The notes below the pieces were generated by a model. It saw only the letters and a program-made list of their open reading frames with translations, was not told the DNA's origin and did no database searches. Shown in pieces: positions 1-5,424 of a DNA stretch of 6,566 nucleotides. Position 1 is the first letter of the stretch. Every line of letters begins with the position of its first letter. The position numbers were made by a program, and so were the translations under genes. Source of the DNA: Oscillospiraceae bacterium. GTDB taxonomy: Bacteria; Bacillota; Clostridia; Oscillospirales; Acutalibacteraceae. The stretch covers positions 1 to 6,566 of the forward strand of contig CADBUK010000030.1 in assembly GCA_902797915.1 (NCBI GenBank), read 5' to 3'.

Positions 1-1169
1 TGGCAAATGTGCAGGCTGCGGTTTCAGAGGCGCTTACCTCTTACAACGCATACAAAACCGCGGGACTGCTTTCAACTGCAAAAACGTTTATCATTCCCGT
101 TTACAAAAACCTGCCTAACGAAAACCCTTACAGCTGGCAAAAGGGCAGCGACGGCTACTGGTACCTCTACGACCAGAGCGGCACGAAGCAAATCGGCTGG
201 CGCTTTGTTGACAACAAGTGGTACTATATGGACAGCAACGGAAAAATGCAGGTTGGCTGGCTGTATTACAAGGAAAACTGGTACTACCTGAGCAGCTCGG
301 GCGCAATGGTTACGGGACTTCAGAAGGTAGGCAGTTATTATTACTTCTTCGACGGCAACGGCGCTATGGTTACGGGCTGGAAGAAGGTTGGCGGCACCTG
401 GTATTATTTCACAACAAAAGGTAACGCGCTAACGGGATTACACGAAGTCAACGGCAAAACCTATTACTTTGACAGCGAAGGCAAAATGCTGACAGGCTAT
501 CAGCAAATCAACGGCGAATACTACTACTTTGACGAAAACGGCGCAATGATTACGGGCTGGTACAACGACGGCACTTACACCTACTATTTCCAAAGCGACG
601 GCAAGGCGCTGCACGGCTGGCAGGTTCTTAACGGCAAGAAATACTATTTCAATAAAGCAGGCATAATGTTTGTTCAGTGGCGAAGGCTCAACGACCTTTG
701 GTACTACTTTGCAACGGACGGCGTGCTGCGCACGGGCTGGCAGAAGATTGACAACGCCTGGTACTACCTTGACCCTGAAACAGGCGCAAGATACACAGGA
801 GTTCAGCAGGTTGACGGCGAGTACTACGGCTTTAACAGCAACGGCGTTATGCAGAAGGGCTGGTTTACCGAAGGCAAATACAAGTACTATTTCAGCAAAA
901 GCGGCGCGGCTTTACACGGCTGGCAGACGCTTGACGGCAAGAAATACTATTTCAACAAGGCAGGCATAATGTTTGTTGAATGGAGAACGCTTAACGGCGA
1001 ATGGTATTATTTCGGCACGGACGGCGTACTCCGCACGGGCTGGCTGCTGCTTAACAACAACTGGTATTACCTTGAAAGCGACGGCAGACGCGTAACCTCT
1101 GCAAGCAAAACAATTAAGGGCAAAACCTATAATTTTGACGAAAAAGGTATTTGCACAAATCCATACTAA
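1..1169 (+). CDS. Cell-wall-binding repeat protein, 3' part (probable surface peptidoglycan hydrolase)
   Basis: The reading frame is open from the left edge (first full codon at 3), so the true start lies outside the window. The GTG at 9 is an internal Val codon, not a start. Numbering from that Val, residues 1-40 end in a segment with TFIIPVYKNLP. From memory, this resembles the linker at the end of LytD-like N-acetylglucosaminidase domains in clostridial surface proteins, so the missing N-terminus may carry such a domain; this is inference. From about residue 43 to the end there are about 17 repeats of 20-21 residues with a GW...WYYF..DG.. pattern, typical of choline/glucan-type cell-wall-binding repeats. 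The protein should therefore be exported and held non-covalently on the wall or teichoic acids. No LPXTG motif or C-terminal membrane segment is seen. The TAA stop at 1167 is followed within two bases by a terminator, so this is the last gene of its transcript. Confidence 0.85.
   Translation, partial: ANVQAAVSEALTSYNAYKTAGLLSTAKTFIIPVYKNLPNENPYSWQKGSDGYWYLYDQSGTKQIGWRFVDNKWYYMDSNGKMQVGWLYYKENWYYLSSSGAMVTGLQKVGSYYYFFDGNGAMVTGWKKVGGTWYYFTTKGNALTGLHEVNGKTYYFDSEGKMLTGYQQINGEYYYFDENGAMITGWYNDGTYTYYFQSDGKALHGWQVLNGKKYYFNKAGIMFVQWRRLNDLWYYFATDGVLRTGWQKIDNAWYYLDPETGARYTGVQQVDGEYYGFNSNGVMQKGWFTEGKYKYYFSKSGAALHGWQTLDGKKYYFNKAGIMFVEWRTLNGEWYYFGTDGVLRTGWLLLNNNWYYLESDGRRVTSASKTIKGKTYNFDEKGICTNPY
135..1160 (+). 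repeat. About 17 tandem cell-wall-binding repeats (20 aa each)
   Basis: Repeat units start near residues 43, 63, 83, 103, 123, 143, 163, 183, 203, 223, 243 (a 21-residue unit), 264, 284, 304, 324, 344 and 364 of the visible frame. The consensus is roughly GW..v.g.WYYF.sdG.m.T. The first and last units are the most degenerate; the last lacks the Gly-Trp pair and has SASKTIKGKTYNF. Conserved aromatic residues from neighbouring units form the ligand pockets in the choline-binding family. Whether the ligand here is choline, a glucan or another wall polymer cannot be told from sequence. Confidence 0.85.
555..1160 (+). repeat. Higher-order direct duplication: two 303-bp blocks of five repeats
   Basis: Positions 555-857 and 858-1160 are two adjacent copies of one 101-residue block of five binding repeats. 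Both contain the unusual signature KKYYFNKAGIMFV followed by QWR or EWR in place of GW, then DGVLRTGW, at an exact offset of 303 bases. At DNA level GGCAAGAAATACTATTTCAA is identical in both copies, followed after a few changes by an identical 18-base stretch. The last repeat of block 2 is the most diverged. This indicates array growth by duplication of multi-repeat blocks. Confidence 0.85.
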
Positions 1170-1170
1170 G

Positions 1171-1204
1171 AAAAAATGCTATCCCGTGTGGGATAGCATT
1201 TTTT
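1171..1204. terminator. Bidirectional intrinsic terminator
   Basis: A perfect 15-bp inverted repeat (1171-1185 and 1190-1204) encloses a GTGT loop. The stem core is ATGCTATCCC/GGGATAGCAT, and its outer ends are A6 on the left and T6 on the right, so either strand reads as a hairpin followed by a U tract. It starts two bases after the stop of the repeat protein and lies 87 bases beyond the stop of the convergent carboxypeptidase, so it can serve both genes. Confidence 0.92.
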
Positions 1205-1291
1205 AGTAATTAGTGGTCAGTGAGGGGTCGCATCGCTCCGATTTTATTGCGGGCGAATGAAAGTCCCACACCTACGGTTATCAAAACTCAA
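1205..1291. other. Convergent intergenic spacer, possible decayed repeat
   Basis: This 87-base non-coding spacer lies between the terminator and the stop codon of the minus-strand carboxypeptidase. Its base composition is more GC-rich than the other intergenic gaps, and it contains GCGGGCGAATG and CCTACGG words. These resemble short palindromic intergenic repeats I associate with Clostridia, with one arm no longer matching. No convincing hairpin remains and no gene is seen. Confidence 0.3.
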
Positions 1292-2680
1292 TTATCTTCT
1301 TGCTGGGGGCGGGAGAGGATTATTGTCGTCATAGCCGGATTTCTTTTCCTCCTGCTGCTCCGCGGCCTCGGCACGCTTTCTGCGGCGTGCTTCTTTCTTT
1401 TTATAATTATTTACAGCCATTGCAACGTAAACGATAACAAAAAGAAGAACGAGCAGAATAATTATTTTTACAACGGTAAGACCGAAAAAGGTTTTTACCG
1501 CGTTAATTATTTTAAGGAAGGTTGAAAGCTCTACGCTTTCGGCGGCAACCAAATCGACGGTTGCCACAACCTCGTCGCCGTAAATAATATCAGCCTTGCA
1601 GACGTCGTCGCCCTGATTAACGGGGGCTGAAATATACTCAGGCTTATCCTTTGCCTTAATGATAATCGTTGATTTATCAAGGCTTGCGGGCACAATTGCG
1701 TTAACGTCAGCCTTTGCAACAAGGCGAACGCTGTCCGCGTCCTTACCGTCCTTAACGGCAACCTCCTCCAGCATTTCATTCTGCTGAACAAGCGTTGCAT
1801 ATTTAAGGCTGTTAAACGCCCACTGGAAAAGAGTTGCAGCGTCAATAAACGAGCATTTTTCTTTATAGCCGTCGTTATTATAATCAATAATCGGAGCGCC
1901 CAGAACGATTGCAAGGTAATTATAGCCGTCCTTGCTTGCGGTGGTAATTACGCAGTAGCCTGCCTCGTCTGTAGATCCCGTTTTAATGCCCTTGGCGTAT
2001 TTATAATAGTAAGAAACGAAGCCCGAACGCAGCATAAGATTTGTATGGTAAAAATTGCTGCCGTTATACTCATACTGAACGGTGGTTGCAATTTTCATAA
2101 ACGTAGCGTTTTGAATAGCGTCGAGCGTAATTTTTGCCATATCGGAAGCGGTTGTATAATGATTTTCGTCGTGCAGACCGTCAGGGTTAACAAAATGAGT
2201 TCCCTCACAGCCGAGAGAAGCGGCGTAATCGTTCATCATCTGAACAAAATTTGCGGTAGTGCCGCCGACGTATTCCGCCAGAACCTCCGTTGCGTCGCAC
2301 GCGGAATGAACCATCGTAAGATAGAGAAGCTGTTCAATTGAAAGCGTCTCCCCCACTTTCAGATTAGCAACCTGTGCGCCCGTACCGAGCAGTGAATCAA
2401 AAGCAGCCTGAGAAACGGATGTTGTTACGCTTAAATCCGGCACGTTATTGAGAGTAACCATAGCGGTTACGATTTTTGTAAGCGACGCGGGGTACATCTT
2501 TTCATCCTGATTTTTCTGCGCAACTACGGGATAGCTGTCGTCATCAAGGTTAATAAGCATATACGCCTGCGAATACAAATCAACGTCAGGAGTATAAACG
2601 GCGGCGCTTGCAGGCACTGCCGACACAAGCATTACCGCCAACAAAACCAAAGCTAAAATAAATGATGATATTCTTTTCAT
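1292..2680 (-). CDS. D-alanyl-D-alanine carboxypeptidase (PBP5-like, peptidase family S11)
   Basis: This 462-residue serine DD-carboxypeptidase would remove the terminal D-Ala from peptidoglycan pentapeptides at the outer membrane face, limiting cross-linking. The N-terminus is a signal peptide (MKRISSFILALVLLAV..., likely cleavage after ASA near residue 26). Catalytic motifs are S66-L-T-K69 in YPASLTKIVTAM, S126-A-C128 at the SxN position, and K233-T-G-S in GIKTGSTDEAGY. The family signature around NPDGLHDENHYTTASD (165-180) is also present. Residues about 305-385 form the C-terminal beta domain. A hydrophobic helix (about 402-424) then anchors the protein, followed by a basic, charged cytoplasmic tail (KKKEARRRKRAEAAEQQEEK) ending in a Pro-rich tip. 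The family usually anchors by an amphipathic helix, so the full membrane span with a tail of about 38 residues is notable, though such versions exist in Gram-positives. The Cys at the SxN Asn position is odd (see findings). The ATG at 2680 is preceded by AAGGTG at good spacing. The gene is monocistronic as far as visible. Confidence 0.93.
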   Translation of the reverse strand: MKRISSFILALVLLAVMLVSAVPASAAVYTPDVDLYSQAYMLINLDDDSYPVVAQKNQDEKMYPASLTKIVTAMVTLNNVPDLSVTTSVSQAAFDSLLGTGAQVANLKVGETLSIEQLLYLTMVHSACDATEVLAEYVGGTTANFVQMMNDYAASLGCEGTHFVNPDGLHDENHYTTASDMAKITLDAIQNATFMKIATTVQYEYNGSNFYHTNLMLRSGFVSYYYKYAKGIKTGSTDEAGYCVITTASKDGYNYLAIVLGAPIIDYNNDGYKEKCSFIDAATLFQWAFNSLKYATLVQQNEMLEEVAVKDGKDADSVRLVAKADVNAIVPASLDKSTIIIKAKDKPEYISAPVNQGDDVCKADIIYGDEVVATVDLVAAESVELSTFLKIINAVKTFFGLTVVKIIILLVLLFVIVYVAMAVNNYKKKEARRRKRAEAAEQQEEKKSGYDDNNPLPPPARR

Positions 2681-2684
2681 ATAC

Positions 2685-2713
2685 TTGACACCTTAAAAAA
2701 TAAAAGATATTAT
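2685..2713 (+). promoter_or_regulatory. Strong sigma-A promoter for the metallophosphoesterase-transferase pair
   Basis: A perfect -35 TTGACA (2685-2690), a 17-base spacer and -10 TATTAT (2708-2713, five of six) lie on the plus strand. Transcription would start near 2720, giving a leader of about 84 bases before the ATG at 2804. The -10 overlaps the minus-strand -10 inside the palindrome TATTATAATA (2708-2717), so the two promoters cannot easily be occupied at once. Confidence 0.7.
2689..2694 (-). promoter_or_regulatory. Ribosome binding site of the carboxypeptidase
   Basis: The minus strand reads AAGGTG followed by eight bases and ATG at 2680. This fixes the start at the Met that opens the signal peptide. 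The site lies inside the -35 region of the opposite-strand promoter at 2685-2690. Confidence 0.75.
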
Positions 2714-2738
2714 AATAATTAAATTACTATGAAGTTAA
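2709..2738 (-). promoter_or_regulatory. Probable sigma-A promoter of the carboxypeptidase
   Basis: On the minus strand a perfect -10 TATAAT (2714 to 2709) follows TTAACT (2738 to 2733) with an 18-base spacer. Transcription would start near 2702, giving a leader of about 22 bases that still contains the AAGGTG site. The -35 match is only moderate (TTAACT against TTGACA). Confidence 0.55.
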
Positions 2739-2753
2739 CATTAATATATTAAC
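2734..2753. repeat. AT-rich palindrome in the divergent promoter region
   Basis: TTAATATATTAA (2741-2752) is a perfect 12-bp palindrome, and GTTAA (2734-2738) pairs with TTAAC (2749-2753). It overlaps the minus-strand -35 and lies just downstream of the plus-strand start site, which would suit an operator. AT-rich DNA produces such palindromes by chance, so this is only a candidate. Confidence 0.3.
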
Positions 2754-2754
2754 A

Positions 2755-2785
2755 CTTTTCAAAGCAATTGAAAAGACAATTTTTT
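2755..2785 (+). promoter_or_regulatory. Leader hairpin, possible weak attenuator
   Basis: CTTTTCAA (2755-2762) and TTGAAAAG (2768-2775) form a perfect 8-bp stem with a five-base loop. Four bases later comes a run of six T (2780-2785). It lies in the predicted leader of the metallophosphoesterase transcript. The stem is AT-rich (two G-C pairs), so termination would be weak; it could equally be an mRNA 5'-end stabiliser or chance. Confidence 0.3.
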
Positions 2786-2793
2786 ATATTTTC

Positions 2794-2799
2794 AGGTGA
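2794..2799 (+). promoter_or_regulatory. Ribosome binding site deciding the start at 2804
   Basis: AGGTGA sits four bases before the ATG at 2804, and the protein then begins MIYITGDTHGD, the usual start of this family. An in-frame TTG at 2768 would add 12 residues but lies inside the leader hairpin and has no ribosome binding site. Confidence 0.8.
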
Positions 2800-2803
2800 A
2801 TTT

Positions 2804-3481
2804 ATGATTTACATTACAGGCGACACTCACGGAGACATTTCTTTTTTCAGGAACCCGAAGCTAAAAAAGCTCGGCGAAAAGGATATTCTGATAGTTTGCG
2901 GCGATTTCGGCTTTTTATGGAACCCGCACGACGAAAAGGAACACAAAAGTCTTGACCAGCTCAGGAAGAAAAAATACACAATCTGCTTTGTTGACGGTGC
3001 TCACGAGAATTATGACATTATTAATTCTTACGCACCGTACCGCTGGAAAGGCGGCAACACCCACAAGATTGCAGACAATATTTACCACCTTATGCGCGGT
3101 GAGATTTTTACCTTTGAAAACAAGACCTTTTTCGTTTTGGGCGGCGGCGAAAGCGACGACCGCGATATGAGGCAGGAGGGTGTTTCCTGGTGGGAATGCG
3201 AAATGCCGAACGCGGAGGAAATCAAAAACGCGGAGGATAACCTTAAAGCCTGCGACAATCACGTTAATTTTATCCTCACTTACGAGGCGCCCGCAGTTGC
3301 AAAGGACTTCCTGAAGCTGCACACAAACGAGGCTGTTAAGCTTTCCCCGCTTAACACCTATCTGCAGGACCTTACAAAAGACGTTGAATACTACCATTGG
3401 TATTTCGGCTCGCTTCACACCGACGTTCAGATTAGCAAAAAAATAACCGCCGTGTTTAACGAAATCTATGAAATAAAGTAA
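2804..3481 (+). CDS. Metallophosphoesterase-fold protein with a degenerate second metal site
   Basis: This 225-residue protein belongs to the calcineurin-like metallophosphoesterase superfamily, in the small bacterial group that starts MIY(I/L)TGDTHGD and contains YHLMRG and SWW. It has no signal peptide and should be cytoplasmic. Motif I is intact (D7, H9 in GDTHG), as is the bridging Asp of motif II (D34 in CGDFGFLW). Motif III reads DGAHEN where relatives have DGNHEN (A66 for the metal-binding Asn). Motif IV reads ILTYEAP instead of ILTHCAP (Y160 for His). Motif V reads FGSLHTD instead of FGHYHxD (S203 for the first His, H205 kept). First-site ligands are therefore retained and all second-site ligands except the bridging Asp are gone, so ordinary two-metal phosphatase chemistry is doubtful. 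It is followed after 19 bases by a phosphoglycerol transferase gene, with no terminator between them, so the two probably form an operon. Substrate and function are unknown: it may be a one-metal enzyme, a binding protein or a decaying gene, although the frame is intact. Confidence 0.85.
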   Translation: MIYITGDTHGDISFFRNPKLKKLGEKDILIVCGDFGFLWNPHDEKEHKSLDQLRKKKYTICFVDGAHENYDIINSYAPYRWKGGNTHKIADNIYHLMRGEIFTFENKTFFVLGGGESDDRDMRQEGVSWWECEMPNAEEIKNAEDNLKACDNHVNFILTYEAPAVAKDFLKLHTNEAVKLSPLNTYLQDLTKDVEYYHWYFGSLHTDVQISKKITAVFNEIYEIK

Positions 3482-3500
3482 TTATTTATTCGGAGAAAGT

Positions 3501-5324
3501 ATGGGACAAGTATTAGCCGCATTGGCTTGCGTTATTACAACGCTATTTGATTATCGGTTGAACGGCGCGGAAATAAACAAAGAAAGAAAGAGCATTGCTG
3601 CGCTTACTAACATTTTAATTCAGCATCTGGCAATCGTTTTTACAACTGCGCTAATTATATTTTACAAAATATTTGTTAAAAAAAACAATGACATATTTGA
3701 AAACAGTTTAAAACAGATATTGCTGCAATTCTTAATAACAATTGTAATTGGACTATCTTATTCCTTCTTAAAGAAAACACTTATTAAGAACTCTGAAAAA
3801 GAATGGCTTAGTACTAAACAAAATAAAACCGTACTGCGATTTAGCATATTTACAGTTTTAAATTATGCGTTTAGTTTTTTTATAATTTTATCTTCATCCT
3901 TATTTATTTTTAAGTACGGTTTAAACATTATAAGAACCATTTACTACCGTTTCTTTGCTAACTTTAAAAACAATGGCACTGAGTTTTACATTAATCTGGT
4001 AATGTATATATTACTTCCGTTGATTTTACTGTTGGCAATTTCTATTAAACTTTATTTTTCAAAAAGGAATTTTATTGTTAGAAAAAAGAATCCAAATTCA
4101 AAACTGATGGGTAAGCATTTAAGAATAATAATGTTTATTATATCTGTTTTCCTTGTTATTTACTCAGTTTTTAGTTTTGCTATACTTTACAACACGAGCG
4201 ACACATTTTATCAATTATTTTTGAAATCGGATTTTGTTTCCGACAACTATGTAACGCCGGACTCTTCAACAATAAAGTTTCCCGAACAGAAAAGAAACCT
4301 TATTTTGATTGAATTAGAATCAATGGAAAACAGCTATCTTTCAAAAGATTTGGGCGGAAACATTGATGTTAATCTTATGCCTGAATTAACGGAACTGGCT
4401 TATGAAGGATATGTTTTTTCAGACAATGAAAACAAATTTGGAGGTCCACAGGAAGTTGTCGGAACGAACTGGTCAATTGCTTCAATAGTTAACCAAACCA
4501 CAGGCATACCGATGATAATGCCTGACTCGGGTAACATCTACGGATACGAAAACCACTTCTTACCTAACACAACAACCCTGATGGATATTCTTACGGAACA
4601 AGGATATGAACAAACGGTTATGTTCGGCGCTGACGGTAATTACGGCAATTTCAAATACTACTTTCTTAATCATGGTAATACAACAGTATTTGACCTTGGA
4701 TATGCAAGAAGAAACGGACTTGTTCCCGAGGATTATAAAGTTTGGTGGGGCTTTGAGGACGACAAACTGTACGAGTTCGCAAAAGATGAGCTTACAAGAA
4801 TGTACAAAACCGGCAAGCCTTTCGGAATTATAATGGAAACGGCTGATACTCACAAACCCGGTGGGTATCTTAGTGAAAATGCGCCGACTCCTTACGAAAG
4901 CCATTACGCAAACGCAATTGCATACAGCTCATCACAGGTGGTAGAATTTGTGCGCTGGATTCAGGAACAACCTTTCTACGAGAACACAACAATCGTTCTC
5001 ATAGGAGACCATCTGAGTATGGACACCGTATTCTTTGAGGAATACGGATTTACTGACGATTATGACAGAAGCACATTCAATCTGATACTTAACCCTGCGC
5101 CGAATGTTGACGTTTCAAACGAGCAGATTTTTCACAACCGTATGTGGAGCAATGTTGATATGTTCCCGACAATTCTTGCTTCAATGGGCGTTGAGATTAA
5201 GGGAGAGTGTCTGGGTATAGGCACTAATCTGTTTTCGGGCGAGCCCACAATCATTGACGAATACGGCTTGAAATACGTAAATAACGAAATCAGAAAGCAC
5301 AATTCGTATTACGACAATGAATAA
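3501..5324 (+). CDS. LtaS/OpgB-type membrane phosphoglycerol transferase (sulfatase-fold), copy 1
   Basis: This is a 607-residue polytopic enzyme of the alkaline phosphatase/sulfatase superfamily. Such proteins move glycerol-phosphate from phosphatidylglycerol to lipoteichoic acid or another envelope glycan outside the membrane. The N-terminal half has about five to six membrane helices (roughly 1-18, 34-59, 71-91, 111-139, 164-186, 208-230). The extracellular catalytic domain starts near 265 with RNLILIELESMENS (E273, likely metal ligand). It continues with GTNWSIAS (S325, nucleophile position), WWGFEDDKLYEFA, ETADTH (D449, H451), IGDH (D503, H504) and a C-terminal DMFPTILASMG...LGIGTNLF signature seen in LTA synthase-family proteins. 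Length fits the family. The ATG at 3501 follows GGAG with five bases spacing. It is the second gene of the pair with the metallophosphoesterase. The membrane half is very AT-rich (12 G/C in 3841-3900) against the catalytic half (27 G/C in 4741-4800). Whether the acceptor is teichoic acid or another polymer is not determinable. Confidence 0.88.
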   Translation: MGQVLAALACVITTLFDYRLNGAEINKERKSIAALTNILIQHLAIVFTTALIIFYKIFVKKNNDIFENSLKQILLQFLITIVIGLSYSFLKKTLIKNSEKEWLSTKQNKTVLRFSIFTVLNYAFSFFIILSSSLFIFKYGLNIIRTIYYRFFANFKNNGTEFYINLVMYILLPLILLLAISIKLYFSKRNFIVRKKNPNSKLMGKHLRIIMFIISVFLVIYSVFSFAILYNTSDTFYQLFLKSDFVSDNYVTPDSSTIKFPEQKRNLILIELESMENSYLSKDLGGNIDVNLMPELTELAYEGYVFSDNENKFGGPQEVVGTNWSIASIVNQTTGIPMIMPDSGNIYGYENHFLPNTTTLMDILTEQGYEQTVMFGADGNYGNFKYYFLNHGNTTVFDLGYARRNGLVPEDYKVWWGFEDDKLYEFAKDELTRMYKTGKPFGIIMETADTHKPGGYLSENAPTPYESHYANAIAYSSSQVVEFVRWIQEQPFYENTTIVLIGDHLSMDTVFFEEYGFTDDYDRSTFNLILNPAPNVDVSNEQIFHNRMWSNVDMFPTILASMGVEIKGECLGIGTNLFSGEPTIIDEYGLKYVNNEIRKHNSYYDNE

Positions 5325-5352
5325 CATATTTTAAAAAATTATTAATATAAAG

Positions 5353-5381
5353 TTGTATTTTTAAGTTAATAGTGATATTAT
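5353..5381 (+). promoter_or_regulatory. Extended -10 promoter before transferase copy 2
   Basis: The 100-base AT-rich gap (5325-5424) contains TTGTAT (5353-5358), a 17-base spacer and TATTAT (5376-5381) preceded by TG at 5373-5374, i.e. an extended -10. The -35 is weak (TTG only). No hairpin terminator is evident in the gap, so read-through from copy 1 is also possible. Copy 2 would then have a leader of about 35-40 bases. Confidence 0.55.
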
Positions 5382-5424
5382 ATTAAACTGTTAAATTAAA
5401 CATATTAGGAAAGAGGGAGAGATT

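Noticed and set aside
9..11. GTG at 9 as start of the repeat protein
   Set aside because: The frame is open upstream to the window edge, the residues before and after read as one continuous domain, and no signal peptide follows; it is an internal Val codon.
135..1160. Tandem repeats as a CRISPR array
   Set aside because: The repeats are in-frame 60-base coding units with degenerate third positions and no spacer structure.
1220..1525. Plus-strand ORF of 101 codons across the carboxypeptidase 3' end
   Set aside because: It is antisense to the membrane anchor and tail of a well-supported gene, has no family resemblance and no convincing ribosome binding site.
2768..2803. TTG-initiated 12-residue N-terminal extension of the metallophosphoesterase
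   Set aside because: It lacks a ribosome binding site and lies in a leader hairpin. The ATG at 2804 has AGGTGA at good spacing and gives the usual family N-terminus.
2915..3418. Minus-strand ORF of 167 codons inside the metallophosphoesterase
   Set aside because: It mirrors the codon pattern of the sense gene, which has clear family motifs, so it is a shadow frame.
5325..5424. Intrinsic terminator between the two transferases
   Set aside because: The gap is AT-rich with only trivial A/T pairings; no G-C-containing stem followed by a T run was found.
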